DNA of 64,000 nucleotides, from the NCBI RefSeq assembly GCF_020991475.1, contig NZ_JAJMPA010000002.1:1-64000 (forward strand), written 5' to 3'. The stretch comes from Pedobacter sp. MC2016-14. GTDB taxonomy: Bacteria; Bacteroidota; Bacteroidia; Sphingobacteriales; Sphingobacteriaceae. Shown one piece after another: positions 26,972-37,398 of this stretch. The notes under the pieces are model-generated. The model did not search any database. It had not been told where the DNA came from and saw nothing but the letters and a program-made list of their open reading frames with translations. The translations under genes were made by a program, and so were the position numbers. Numbering within the stretch: position 1 is the first letter of the stretch; the number at the start of each line of letters is the position of its first letter.

Positions 26972-27622
26972 ATGATATCGATTTATTCAATTTCTGCAGT
27001 AATTCTGGCCTATCTTTTTGGCTCTATTCCTACAGCGGTATGGCTTGGGCAGGCATTTTATGGTGTTGATGTTCGTGAATATGGAAGTGGTAATGCGGGT
27101 GCTACCAATACCTTCAGGGTTTTAGGTAAAAAGGCGGGTATTGCAGTGATGACTATTGACATCGCAAAAGGCTACACTGCTACAAAACTTGCCTACTATA
27201 TAGGGCTTTCTGTTACCGGGCCACATCATTCGGCACAATTTGTTAATTATGAACTTGCGCTTGGGCTTACTGCTGTTATGGGACATTTGTTTCCCATATT
27301 TGCTGGTTTTAGAGGTGGTAAAGGCGTTGCTACACTTTTTGGAATGATTTTGGCAGTTAACTTTCCGGCAGCTATGCTTTGTGTTCTTGTTTTCGTGCTT
27401 GTTTTACTAGTTACAAATTACGTTTCACTAAGTTCTATTTGCGCAGGTTTTACCTTTCCGCTTAGTATAGTGTTCATTTTTCATTCTTCTATAAAGTCTG
27501 AAGTTTTGTACGGCATGTGTGTTTGTATATTGATATTGATTACACATCAGAAAAATCTGGAAAGACTGCTCAAAGGCAAAGAATCAAAAGTATATCTGTT
27601 TAAAAAAAAGAACAGTCAATAA
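26972..27622 (+). CDS. plsY: Acyl-phosphate:glycerol-3-phosphate acyltransferase
   Basis: Integral membrane enzyme that transfers an acyl group from acyl phosphate to glycerol-3-phosphate, the first step of phospholipid synthesis. It has 216 residues and five to six hydrophobic segments. The three PlsY motifs are visible: GSxxxA region GSIPTAVW near the start, SGNAGATNTFRVLGKKAG, and GHLFPIFAGFRGGKGVAT. It is flanked by nadC (3-base gap) and an M48 protease (10-base gap) in one operon. Confidence 0.95.
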   Translation: MISIYSISAVILAYLFGSIPTAVWLGQAFYGVDVREYGSGNAGATNTFRVLGKKAGIAVMTIDIAKGYTATKLAYYIGLSVTGPHHSAQFVNYELALGLTAVMGHLFPIFAGFRGGKGVATLFGMILAVNFPAAMLCVLVFVLVLLVTNYVSLSSICAGFTFPLSIVFIFHSSIKSEVLYGMCVCILILITHQKNLERLLKGKESKVYLFKKKNSQ

Positions 27623-27632
27623 ACCCAGATTA

Positions 27633-28460
27633 ATGAAAACATTTAAATTGATGGCAATTGCTTCGGTATTGCTGGTAACATCCTATTCCTGCTCTACAGT
27701 TCCGCTCTCGGGGCGCAGCAGGTTGAGTTTTGTAAGCGAAAGTGAAATGCAAACCGCAGCGGCATCTAGTTATGCTACCTTACTTAAGTCTCCGGAAACT
27801 AAAGTACTCAATAATGCAGATGCAGCCAGAGTGAAGCGCATCGGTCAAAAAATTGCTACAGCTGTAACTCAGTATATGAATGCAAATGGATATGGTTCTC
27901 AAATTGCAGGCTTTAACTGGGAATTCAACTTAATTGATAGTAAAGAGGTAAATGCCTGGTGCATGCCGGGCGGTAAGGTTGCGGTATATTCAGGTATTTT
28001 ACCTGTAACAAAAGATGACGCAGGCTTAGCAACAGTAATGGGCCATGAAATTGCACACGCTGTGGCTCAGCATTCTTCAGAAAGGGCTTCTAAAGCTGCT
28101 GTTGCTGAAGGATTGGGTGGTTTGCTTGGTGCAGCCGCCGGAAACAAATCAGCTACTACACAGCAGGTAATTAGCCAGGTATATGGCGTAAGTGCACAAG
28201 GCTTCTATCTGTTGCCAAATTCACGAACACAAGAGTTGGAAGCAGATCACCTTGGACTTATTTTTATGTCTATGGCAGGGTATAACCCATCAAATGCTGT
28301 TGGCTTTTGGCAACGCATGGCTGCAGCTAGTGAAGGCTCTCAGAAACCTGCTGAGTTTTTTAGCACGCACCCTGCGGATGCAACCAGGATAGCGCAAATT
28401 CAAAAAGATTTGCCTGAAGCACAGAAATATTTTAATTCATCTACTGGAAAACCAAAATAA
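27633..28460 (+). CDS. M48 family metallopeptidase lipoprotein
   Basis: Predicted zinc protease anchored to a membrane and facing the periplasm, related to the BepA/LoiP/YggG group that acts in outer-membrane quality control. It has 275 residues, with a lipoprotein signal ending SYSC, followed by VPLSGRSRL which is typical of the group. The zinc motif is HEIAH in VMGHEIAHAVAQH, and a downstream Glu is in ELEADHLG. It is last in its operon and is followed by a long terminator hairpin. Confidence 0.9.
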   Translation: MKTFKLMAIASVLLVTSYSCSTVPLSGRSRLSFVSESEMQTAAASSYATLLKSPETKVLNNADAARVKRIGQKIATAVTQYMNANGYGSQIAGFNWEFNLIDSKEVNAWCMPGGKVAVYSGILPVTKDDAGLATVMGHEIAHAVAQHSSERASKAAVAEGLGGLLGAAAGNKSATTQQVISQVYGVSAQGFYLLPNSRTQELEADHLGLIFMSMAGYNPSNAVGFWQRMAAASEGSQKPAEFFSTHPADATRIAQIQKDLPEAQKYFNSSTGKPK

Positions 28461-28490
28461 GGTTTGTCCCTACAGGTTTAACGGAAAAAT

Positions 28491-28559
28491 AAAGCCCCAA
28501 TTTTTCAACTGTCTATCTTATGCTACGCAAAATATAGAAGGTTAAAAAATTGGGGCTTT
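28491..28559. terminator. Long-loop terminator hairpin
   Basis: A perfect 15-bp inverted repeat (28491-28505 and 28545-28559, core AAGCCCCAATTTTT) with a 39-base loop, followed by a T-run on the plus strand. It separates the M48 gene from the convergent pabB. Confidence 0.75.
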
Positions 28560-28613
28560 ATTTTTTTCTTAATTTTACAACCTATACTGCAATAACTTAT
28601 AACGTAGCAATGT

Positions 28614-29888
28614 TTAGCAGGTATTTATAATCTCAGCTGTTAGTGTTTTAAGTATTGCTGAGGCTTTAAGCAAGCATTCTTCATACTCTGCTTCGGCATT
28701 TGAAGCGTAGGTAATAGCTCCGCCAACTTGGAAGGACAGATATTTCTTAGTACTGTTGTATAAAATACTTCTGATGATGACGTTAAAGTCAAAATCTCCC
28801 TCTGGGTCAAAGTAGCCAAGAGCTCCGGAATAAATACCCCTTCTGCTCTCTTCTTTTTCTTCTATCAGCTGCATTGCCCGTAATTTCGGGGCCCCGGTCA
28901 TTGAGCCCATTGGAAAGGCATGCTTTACCGCATCCACCACATGAACTGCGGGATCAAGGGTGCAGCTTACCGTAGAAATCATTTGATGTACTTGAGGAAA
29001 GGTATAGATGCCAAAAAGCTCTTCAACCTTTACCGTTCCCTTCATTGCATTTTTGGTTAAATCATTTCTAACCAGGTCTACAATCATTACATTCTCTGCC
29101 TGTTCTTTGCTGTTGTTTTTTAGGTTGCTTTTAATCAGGTTATCCTCAGCAGGGTAGATACTACGTTTTGCAGTGCCCTTAATGGGTTGAGAATAAAGTT
29201 TTTTTCCTCGTTTGCATAAAAACCTTTCTGGACTGGCAGAGAGGACATAGTTGTCTTTTAATTTAAAAAATCCAGAGAATGGGGTAGGAGATAATATATT
29301 TAAAGTATGGTAAACGCCGTAAGGGTCTATGCTTGCATTTTTAGCAAAAAACTCCTGGCAGAAGTTGACTTCGTAAATGTCTCCCTTTAAAATGGATGTT
29401 TTTAGTTCTTCTATTTTAGTCAGGTAGCTGGCTTTACTTATCCTGCTTTCAATATGAGGCTTTTCTGAAGGCTTTTTCTCCTGTTTTTTATAAGAAGAAA
29501 TTACTTCAATCAGATTTGCGGGACCCGCAATGATTTCAGGTTTATTGTCTTTTATAAGAAGCAGATATTCAGGGACAAAGAAAAATAAGTCAGGGAAATC
29601 CAATTGGTTAAGCTTTGCTGAACTCAGGTTTTCCAGCTCGTTCTTAAGGTCGTAGCTCAGGAAACCGAAGATCCAATGGTTTCGGTTTAAAGTATAGAAG
29701 TCCTTTAGGGCATCAAAAGCCTTTCCGTGATTAGTGTTTATTTGTGTTTTAGCGCTTGCCGCAATTATAAAGTCATACCTGGAATACTGATCCTGATAAC
29801 CATTTGAGTTAAAGCAGCAGCAAACATCAAATTGATTTGCCCACTGTAGTGCTTTTTGCTTAAAGGACGATAATTCTGCTGCTGTCAT
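28614..29888 (-). CDS. pabB: Aminodeoxychorismate synthase component I (PabB-like)
   Basis: Chorismate-using enzyme of the anthranilate synthase I family, most likely making 4-amino-4-deoxychorismate for folate. About 424 residues. Conserved motifs include KGTAKR, ENVMIVDLVRNDL, HQMISTVSC, PMGSMTGAPK and RRGIYSGALGY. The ATG at 29888 is preferred because an earlier in-frame ATG (29921) lies inside the purA terminator. No glutamine amidotransferase is adjacent. TrpE is an alternative, but length and the FNVIIRS region favour PabB. Gene folC at 2843 is in the same pathway. Confidence 0.85.
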   Translation of the reverse strand: MTAAELSSFKQKALQWANQFDVCCCFNSNGYQDQYSRYDFIIAASAKTQINTNHGKAFDALKDFYTLNRNHWIFGFLSYDLKNELENLSSAKLNQLDFPDLFFFVPEYLLLIKDNKPEIIAGPANLIEVISSYKKQEKKPSEKPHIESRISKASYLTKIEELKTSILKGDIYEVNFCQEFFAKNASIDPYGVYHTLNILSPTPFSGFFKLKDNYVLSASPERFLCKRGKKLYSQPIKGTAKRSIYPAEDNLIKSNLKNNSKEQAENVMIVDLVRNDLTKNAMKGTVKVEELFGIYTFPQVHQMISTVSCTLDPAVHVVDAVKHAFPMGSMTGAPKLRAMQLIEEKEESRRGIYSGALGYFDPEGDFDFNVIIRSILYNSTKKYLSFQVGGAITYASNAEAEYEECLLKASAILKTLTAEIINTC

Positions 29889-29904
29889 TTTGCCCAACAA
29901 AGGT

Positions 29905-29934
29905 AAAAAAAAAGGCGGCACCAGGCCGCCTTTT
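29905..29934 (-). terminator. purA: Intrinsic terminator of purA
   Basis: GC-rich stem GGCGGC (29914-29919) with GCCGCC (29925-29930), 5-base loop, nine T residues next on the minus strand. It lies 19 bases past the purA stop and just before pabB. Confidence 0.88.
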
Positions 29935-29952
29935 GTATAAGCTTAGTACTAA

Positions 29953-31239
<1,287 letters not shown>

Positions 31240-31264
31240 TTAAGAAAAGATTATAATTGTGTTG

Positions 31265-31753
31265 TTAACTTGCATTTTTGATGTCTGCCTTTTCAATCAT
31301 GGTCGCTTTTGCCTGACAGTCAAAGCAAATGCCATAAAGGTTTAAAGAGTGGTGTTTAATTTCAAATTTCAGTAAATCTCCCACCATACTTTGAATTTGA
31401 TGTACGCGGGGATCACAAAACTCTACTACTTTTCCACAATCAATACAGATAATGTGATCGTGCTGATGATAGCCGTAAGATTTTTCAAACTGGGCCATGT
31501 TTTTTCCAAACTGATGTTTGGTCACTAAATCACAGGATACCAGTAACTCCAAAGTGTTATATACAGTTGCACGACTAACCCTGTATTTTTGGTTTTTCAT
31601 GTGTATATAGAGGGTTTCTACATCAAAATGATCATCTCTTGAGTAGATTTCCTCAAGGATGGCAAAACGTTCCGGCGTTTTACGTAGCTGCTTGTTTTCG
31701 AGGTAGGCTTCAAATATTTTCCTAACCAACTCGCTGTTATGGTTTGTAGACAT
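31265..31753 (-). CDS. fur: Fur family transcriptional regulator
   Basis: Metal-sensing DNA-binding repressor of 162 residues. An N-terminal winged helix (KTPERFAILEEIYSR, then RVSRATVYNTLELL) is followed by a dimerisation domain with HQHDHIICIDCGKVVEF and a second CxxC (CFDC), a structural zinc site. Whether it senses iron (Fur), peroxide (PerR) or zinc (Zur) cannot be decided by eye. A -7 promoter element and a good AAAGGAG ribosome site precede it. Confidence 0.9.
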   Translation of the reverse strand: MSTNHNSELVRKIFEAYLENKQLRKTPERFAILEEIYSRDDHFDVETLYIHMKNQKYRVSRATVYNTLELLVSCDLVTKHQFGKNMAQFEKSYGYHQHDHIICIDCGKVVEFCDPRVHQIQSMVGDLLKFEIKHHSLNLYGICFDCQAKATMIEKADIKNAS

Positions 31754-31769
31754 AGTTTTAAACTCCTTT

Positions 31770-31777
31770 CAAAGGTA
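31770..31777 (-). promoter_or_regulatory. fur: -7 promoter element of fur
   Basis: Minus-strand TACCTTTG, full TAnnTTTG match, directly followed by AAAGGAG. It lies in the 59-base gap after the relA/spoT stop, so fur can be transcribed independently. Confidence 0.45.
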
Positions 31778-31812
31778 TTAATTTTTAAATAAAACAGAAT
31801 TATAATTGAAAA

Positions 31813-34026
31813 TTAAGCGTCAAAACGTGTCACCGCAGTTATGCCCTTAACTTCCATCAGGTTTTCAATCAGCCTATCCAAATGCTCTTTATCATTTACA
31901 TATATCATCATCGAGCCGTCAAATATACCATTATCTGTGTCAACAGTAATAGATCGCATGTTTACCTTAAAGTCATTTGAGATTACTTTAGTAAGGTTGT
32001 TAATTAAACCCACGTCATCAATACCAATAATGTGCAATCCAGTAAGGAAGGTGAGTTCCTGTTGCCTATTCCATTTTGCCTTTACAATGCGGTAGCCATA
32101 ATTTGCCATCAGTTGCGCGGCATTAGGGCAGTTGGTGCGGTGAATTTTGATGCCCTCATTAACCGTTACAAAACCAAAAACATCATCTCCGGGGATTGGA
32201 TTGCAACAGGCAGCCAAATTATAGTCTATTTTTTGAAGGTCTTCACCAATTAACAGTACATCAGATTCTGGACCTTTTACCTTGTTTAACAGGGCTTCAA
32301 TTTGTTGTCCGTCATTTCTTACCGTGCCGCGGCTTTCAATTTCCTTTTCGCTTGCCAGGTAATCCTTCAGGTCTTTCAGTTCAATTTTACCTTGCGCCAC
32401 GCCAATAAACAGCTCTTGGGTTGACGGGAGTTTAAAAAAGTAACTCAGTTTATTAAGGTTGTCGGTATTGTAAGTGATTTTGAGCGATTTTAATTTACGC
32501 TCAAGGGTTTCTTTACCTTGCTCTGCTATTTTCCTTTTTTCCTCTTTAAGTGAAGATTTAATCTTAGACTTCGCTTTTGCGGTAACTACAATGTTTAACC
32601 AATCTTCTTTAGGTGTTTGCTTTCCGGAAGTGATGATTTCTACCTGATCGCCATTTTGCAGCTTGTAAGAAAGCGGCACCAGCTTATGATTAACCTTTGC
32701 ACCAATACACTTTGCACCAATATCAGTGTGTATTTCAAAAGCAAAGTCAAGTGCCGTAGCGCCAAGTGGTAACTGGATCAACGCTCCCTTGGGGGTAAAA
32801 ATGAAAATTTCGTCAGAGAAAAGGTTCATTTTAAAATCATCCAAAAAGTCCAGCGCATTCGCTTCAGGATTGTTCAGCATTTCGCGCACCTTCATAATCC
32901 ACTGGTCAAGGCCATTGTCATTACTGGATTCTTTGTATTTCCAATGTGCAGCAAATCCTTTTTCGGCAATCTCGTTCATACGGAGGGTACGAATTTGAAT
33001 TTCCACCCATTGCCCCTTGGGGCCCATTACCGTGGTGTGTAAAGATTCGTATCCGTTTCCTTTAGGAGAAGATACCCAGTCGCGCAGACGGTCTGGATTT
33101 GGCCGGTATAAATCGGTAACAATAGAGTAGGCTTTCCAGCAATCTGCCTTTTCCTGCTCTGGCGGACTATCTAAAATAACCCTAATTGCAAAAAGATCAT
33201 ACACCTCTTCAAAAGGGATGTTTTTCTTTTTCATCTTATTCCATATGGAATGGATGGATTTTGGGCGACCGTATATATTGGCTACCAGTCCTTGCTCGGC
33301 GAGTATTTCTTCTATTGGCTCTACAAATTTCTTTATGAACAGGTTTCTTTCTGCTTTTTTTTCATTGAGCTGTGTAGCGATGTATTTATAAGTATCTGGC
33401 TCAAGATATTTCATTGAAAGGTCTTCGAGTTCAGATTTTATGGCATACAAACCAAGCCGGTGTGCAAGCGGGGCATACAGATAGATGGTTTCTGATGCAA
33501 TTTTAAGCTGTTTTTGACGCGGCATAAAGTCCATGGTCCGCATGTTGTGCAACCTGTCTGCCAGCTTAATTAAAATTACCCTTACGTCATCAGCAAGGGT
33601 AAGCAACATCTTCCTGAAATTCTCTGCCTGTAACGAACTGTTGTAGTCAAAAACACCCGATATTTTAGTAAGGCCATCAATAATTTTAGCTGTCTTTTTA
33701 CCAAACTCACGTTCAATATCTTCCAGTGTAATGTCTGTATCCTCCACCACATCATGTAACAATGCACAAACAATAGAAGTGGTACCCAAACCTATTTCTT
33801 CTGCAGCAATTTGCGCTACAGCAATAGGATGGTAAATATATGGCTCGCCAGATTTCCGGCGCATGTCTTTATGGCTTTCTAAAGCCATGTTAAAAGCTTT
33901 TCTGATTTCTTTTTTGTCGCCCTTTTGCATGGTAGGCTTACATGCACGCAATAACGCCCTGTAGCGTTTTAGGATTTCCTGTTTCTCTACCTCTAAATCT
34001 ATGACCAGCGTGTTCTTCATTTGCAT
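31813..34026 (-). CDS. RelA/SpoT bifunctional (p)ppGpp synthetase/hydrolase
   Basis: Stringent-response enzyme of 737 residues. The order is: HD hydrolase domain (LLHDVVEDT and LADRLHNMRT), synthetase domain with RDWVSSPKGNGYESLHTT, TGS domain (about 400-460, FTPKGALIQLPLGATALDFAF) and a C-terminal ACT domain. The hydrolase HD residues are kept, which argues for SpoT-like or Rel-type dual activity. Translation may begin at the first ATG or at a second ATG two codons later. It heads the relA-fur-purA stretch. Confidence 0.95.
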   Translation of the reverse strand: MQMKNTLVIDLEVEKQEILKRYRALLRACKPTMQKGDKKEIRKAFNMALESHKDMRRKSGEPYIYHPIAVAQIAAEEIGLGTTSIVCALLHDVVEDTDITLEDIEREFGKKTAKIIDGLTKISGVFDYNSSLQAENFRKMLLTLADDVRVILIKLADRLHNMRTMDFMPRQKQLKIASETIYLYAPLAHRLGLYAIKSELEDLSMKYLEPDTYKYIATQLNEKKAERNLFIKKFVEPIEEILAEQGLVANIYGRPKSIHSIWNKMKKKNIPFEEVYDLFAIRVILDSPPEQEKADCWKAYSIVTDLYRPNPDRLRDWVSSPKGNGYESLHTTVMGPKGQWVEIQIRTLRMNEIAEKGFAAHWKYKESSNDNGLDQWIMKVREMLNNPEANALDFLDDFKMNLFSDEIFIFTPKGALIQLPLGATALDFAFEIHTDIGAKCIGAKVNHKLVPLSYKLQNGDQVEIITSGKQTPKEDWLNIVVTAKAKSKIKSSLKEEKRKIAEQGKETLERKLKSLKITYNTDNLNKLSYFFKLPSTQELFIGVAQGKIELKDLKDYLASEKEIESRGTVRNDGQQIEALLNKVKGPESDVLLIGEDLQKIDYNLAACCNPIPGDDVFGFVTVNEGIKIHRTNCPNAAQLMANYGYRIVKAKWNRQQELTFLTGLHIIGIDDVGLINNLTKVISNDFKVNMRSITVDTDNGIFDGSMMIYVNDKEHLDRLIENLMEVKGITAVTRFDA

Positions 34027-34169
34027 TCTCTCGTAATAATCGTAGCTTTTTAATCGTTAAATAGTTACCTTTAGTGAAAGGTGTTCATCTGACAATTTAA
34101 TAACAAAATTAACAGTTCAGCTGAAAACGAATGTATAAAAATACCCTTAACTTTGAGCAGTATAAATTT

Positions 34170-34787
34170 ATGAATTTTTATAGGTTATTTATTCTGTTTA
34201 TTGTCATTATTATCCATGCTTCTGCGGAGGCTCAGGAAACGACTGTGCCGTATAAATATGCCACAAAAGGGAAAAATGATACCATTCGGGTGGCGGGTAC
34301 CAATGAGAATGGCGAAATGATTCCCTGGATTCCTCTGCATGAGGTGCAGATTTATGGCGTGAGGATATTCAAATCTCCTGCAGAACAGGCCGCGTTTAAC
34401 CGATTGCGGTATAATGTGCTTAAGGTGATGCCCTATGCGCTTTTTGCTAAGCGGCGCTACGAACAACTGGAGCGTGACCTTGCTGGTACTACAGACAAAA
34501 AAGAACAAAAAAAGCTGGTTAAAGCATGCGACAATGAAATTAAGCAGATGTTTAACCGGGAAATAAAAGAGCTAACGATTACCCAGGGACAGATCTTAAC
34601 AAAACTAATAGACCGCGAATTGGGCAGGACTACCTATGATATTGTAAAACAAACCAAGGGCGGGGTAACTGCCTTTTTGTATCAGTCCATTGCCCGGGTG
34701 GTTGGAAATAATTTAAAAAACACCTATGATCCTGCTGTAGATAGAGACATTGAATCTATCATTACTTCTTCTGGATTTTATCAATAA
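34170..34787 (+). CDS. DUF4294 exported protein
   Basis: About 205 residues, starting with a signal peptide (MNFYRLFILFIVIIIHASAEA). I recognise the DUF4294 family of Bacteroidota by its length and by the blocks IPWIPLHEVQIYG, FNRLRYNVLKVMPYA and LGRTTYDIVKQ. Probably periplasmic, function unknown. It is transcribed divergently from relA/spoT, and the glutathione-peroxidase-like gene starts 3 bases after its stop, so the two are likely one operon with bshB1. Confidence 0.8.
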   Translation: MNFYRLFILFIVIIIHASAEAQETTVPYKYATKGKNDTIRVAGTNENGEMIPWIPLHEVQIYGVRIFKSPAEQAAFNRLRYNVLKVMPYALFAKRRYEQLERDLAGTTDKKEQKKLVKACDNEIKQMFNREIKELTITQGQILTKLIDRELGRTTYDIVKQTKGGVTAFLYQSIARVVGNNLKNTYDPAVDRDIESIITSSGFYQ

Positions 34788-34790
34788 CAA

Positions 34791-35267
34791 ATGACCGATC
34801 ATCCTAATAGTATCCACCAGTTTAAGGTAAAGCTGATCAATGGAACGGAAAAAAAACTCTCTGATTATAAAGGTAAGGTAATACTGATTGTAAATACGGC
34901 AACGGGCTGTGGCTTTGCCCCTCAATTAAAGGAACTTGAAACCCTTAAAAATCTCTTTAAAGACCAGGATTTTGAAGTGCTTGCTTTTCCTTCTAATGAT
35001 TTTGGGCGGCAGGAGCCTTTGAATGGTGTTGATATTGAAGAATATTGTGCTGTTAACCATGGTGTGTCTTTTCCAATGTTCGATAAAGTTATGGTCCGGG
35101 GATCAGAGGCACATCCCTTGTATCATTTTTTAACAAAGATCTCTACCCCCAGGTGGAACTTTCATAAATACCTGGTCAATAAAGAGGGAGAAGTTGAAGA
35201 TTACTTTTTTCCTTTCACCAAACCTTTATCTTCAAAAATTAAAAAGAAGATTCAAAAATTACTATAA
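34791..35267 (+). CDS. Glutathione-peroxidase-family thiol peroxidase
   Basis: Reduces hydroperoxides with a thiol or thioredoxin donor. The 158-residue protein has the active-site Cys in NTATGCGFAPQLKEL (a TGT Cys codon, not selenocysteine), FPSNDFGRQEP and RWNFHKYLVNKEG, giving the usual Cys-Trp-Asn pattern. It lies 8 bases before bshB1, so in this organism the reducing partner might be bacillithiol or thioredoxin rather than glutathione; this is inference. Confidence 0.9.
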   Translation: MTDHPNSIHQFKVKLINGTEKKLSDYKGKVILIVNTATGCGFAPQLKELETLKNLFKDQDFEVLAFPSNDFGRQEPLNGVDIEEYCAVNHGVSFPMFDKVMVRGSEAHPLYHFLTKISTPRWNFHKYLVNKEGEVEDYFFPFTKPLSSKIKKKIQKLL

Positions 35268-35275
35268 ATATAAAA

Positions 35276-35992
35276 ATGAAGTTAGACTTACTGGTATTTG
35301 CAGTTCATCCAGACGATGCTGAACTGGGATGCTCCGGCACCATTCTGAGGCATATTGCTCAAGGTAAAAAGGTTGGTATAATAGATTACACACGGGGGGA
35401 ACTTGGAACCCGTGGTACTGCCGAAACGAGAGATGAAGAAGCTGCAGATTCGGCAAAAATTATGGGTTTACATGCCCGTGAAAACCTAAGGTTTAAAGAT
35501 GCGTTCTTTAAAAATGACGAAACGCACCAGTTAGAACTGGTGAAGATGATCCGTAAATATCAACCGGAAATTGTGCTTACCAATGCGCTGGAAGACCGGC
35601 ATCCGGATCATGGAAGGGCGGGGGATTTGGCTAACGATGCCTGCTTTTTAGCGGGGTTGCCAAAGATTTCTACACAGCTGGATGGATTGGAGCAGGAAGC
35701 CTGGCGACCAAGACTAATCCTTCAATATATTCAGGACAGGTACATTAAGCCTGATATTATTGTTGACATCAGCCCATTTATGGATACCAAAATCGAAGCG
35801 ATAAAAGCATTTAAAACTCAATTTTATAATCCAGATCACCAGGAGCAGGAAACCTACATTTCTTCTCCAGAGTTTTTTGAAAGTGTTATTGGCAGGGCAA
35901 GGGAGTTTGGCAAGTCAATTGGCGCTACCTTTGGGGAAGGCTTCACGTCGCGCAAACTTTTAGGAACCGACGATTTGTTTAACCTGAGATAA
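35276..35992 (+). CDS. bshB1: Bacillithiol biosynthesis deacetylase BshB1
   Basis: Zinc-dependent PIG-L family deacetylase that converts GlcNAc-malate to GlcN-malate in bacillithiol synthesis. It has 238 residues, with the PIG-L motif HPDDAELGCSGT at about 10-21, plus DRHPDHGRAGDL and DRYIKPDIIVDIS. The length and the TRGELGTRGTAETR segment match BshB1. bshA and bshC are not in this window. It is last in the DUF4294-Gpx operon. Confidence 0.92.
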   Translation: MKLDLLVFAVHPDDAELGCSGTILRHIAQGKKVGIIDYTRGELGTRGTAETRDEEAADSAKIMGLHARENLRFKDAFFKNDETHQLELVKMIRKYQPEIVLTNALEDRHPDHGRAGDLANDACFLAGLPKISTQLDGLEQEAWRPRLILQYIQDRYIKPDIIVDISPFMDTKIEAIKAFKTQFYNPDHQEQETYISSPEFFESVIGRAREFGKSIGATFGEGFTSRKLLGTDDLFNLR

Positions 35993-36036
35993 GGAAACAA
36001 AAAGGCATATATTTCGTTTTTTATAAAACTGAATAT

Positions 36037-37398
36037 ATGTCTAATTTCTTTTCTTCGTTAAAAAATGCCTATAAGCTGTTCAAAAGTGTAGATCTGGCAC
36101 AATTAGAAACCCTTTCTAAAAAGGTTGACCTTCCAAAAGTAATCGATTCTTTTTCTCATCTTGATGATACCCAGCTAAACGGACTCATGAAAATGATGGG
36201 ATCGTCTAAAAAAGTCAAAGAGTTGCCGGCTATAGAAGGTGATTTCTACCATTTGGGGGACGAGGCGCTAAAGGATGATGATCGGGCATTGCAGCTTAGG
36301 GTGCGGGCATTTTTGGAAAAAGAAGTTAAGCCTGTTGTAAATGGATATTGGTTAAAAGCAGAGTTTCCGTTTGAACTTATCCCAAAAATTGCGGAACTCA
36401 ATATCTGCGGGTTAACCTACAATGGTTATGGTTGCCCCAACAGATCAAATTTGATGGAAGGGATGCTTGCTATGGAAATGGCACGGATTGATACGTCAAT
36501 TTCCACTTTCTTTGGCGTGCAAAGTGGACTTGCCATGGGCTCTATTTATTTACTTGGCTCCGAAGCGCAAAAGCAAGAATGGCTGCCCGCTATGCAACAG
36601 TTTAAAACGATAGGTGCATTTGGTTTAACTGAACCCGAAGTTGGCTCAGGAGCGGCCGGAGGGCTTACCACTACAGCTAAAAGGCAGGGAAGTAAATGGA
36701 TTTTAAATGGACAAAAGAAATGGATTGGTAATGCGACTTTTTCCGACATTACCATCATCTGGGCAAGAGACCTGGATGACAATCAAGTGAAGGGCTTTTT
36801 GGTCCGTAAAGGCACTAAGGGTTTTGCGGTAGAGAAAATGCAAGATAAAATGGCTTTAAGGATAGTGCAAAACGGATTAATTACGCTCAGCAATTGCGAG
36901 GTAGATGAAGAAGATCGTTTGCAAAATGCCAATTCATTTAAAGATATGGCCAAGGTACTAAAGATGACCAGGGCAGGAGTGGCCTGGCAGGCCGTAGGTT
37001 GTGCCAGGGGAGCTTATGAAAGTGCACTGGCCTACACCAGGACCAGAAAACAATTTGGTAAGCCCATTGCTTCTTATCAGCTGATTCAGAATCATTTAGT
37101 AGAGATGCTGTCTAATTTAACCGCTATGCAAACTTTGTGTTTTAGGTTGTCCCAATTGCAGGATCAGGGCTTACTTACCGATGAACATGCCTCACTGGCA
37201 AAAGTCTTTTGCTCTATGCGTACCCGTGATGTAGTAAGCAGGGCTAGAGAAGTGATGGGTGGTAATGGTATTTTGCTAGAATATGATGTAGCCAGGTTTG
37301 TTGCAGATGCAGAAGCTATTTATTCTTATGAAGGTACAAAAGAAATCAATACCCTCATTGTAGGCCGGGCTATTACTGGTTTTTCTGCATTTGTTTAG
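36037..37398 (+). CDS. Acyl-CoA dehydrogenase (glutaryl-CoA dehydrogenase-like)
   Basis: FAD flavoprotein of 453 residues that dehydrogenates an acyl-CoA. It carries FGLTEPEVGSGAAGGL (FAD site), RTRKQFGKPIASYQLIQNHL and a C-terminal YEGTKEINTLIVG with the catalytic Glu, placed as in glutaryl-CoA dehydrogenase. The N-terminal 60 residues are an extra extension (SFSHLDDTQLNGLMKMMG). The lysine 6-transaminase gene is convergent 0.4 kb away. Glutaryl-CoA as substrate is an inference. Its 3' end overlaps the next gene by 26 bases. Confidence 0.85.
   Translation: MSNFFSSLKNAYKLFKSVDLAQLETLSKKVDLPKVIDSFSHLDDTQLNGLMKMMGSSKKVKELPAIEGDFYHLGDEALKDDDRALQLRVRAFLEKEVKPVVNGYWLKAEFPFELIPKIAELNICGLTYNGYGCPNRSNLMEGMLAMEMARIDTSISTFFGVQSGLAMGSIYLLGSEAQKQEWLPAMQQFKTIGAFGLTEPEVGSGAAGGLTTTAKRQGSKWILNGQKKWIGNATFSDITIIWARDLDDNQVKGFLVRKGTKGFAVEKMQDKMALRIVQNGLITLSNCEVDEEDRLQNANSFKDMAKVLKMTRAGVAWQAVGCARGAYESALAYTRTRKQFGKPIASYQLIQNHLVEMLSNLTAMQTLCFRLSQLQDQGLLTDEHASLAKVFCSMRTRDVVSRAREVMGGNGILLEYDVARFVADAEAIYSYEGTKEINTLIVGRAITGFSAFV

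Noticed and set aside
29889..29921. Upstream start for pabB
   Set aside because: The codon lies in the stem of the purA terminator.
34791..35267. Selenocysteine in the glutathione-peroxidase-like protein
   Set aside because: The active-site codon is TGT (Cys) and no in-frame TGA is present.
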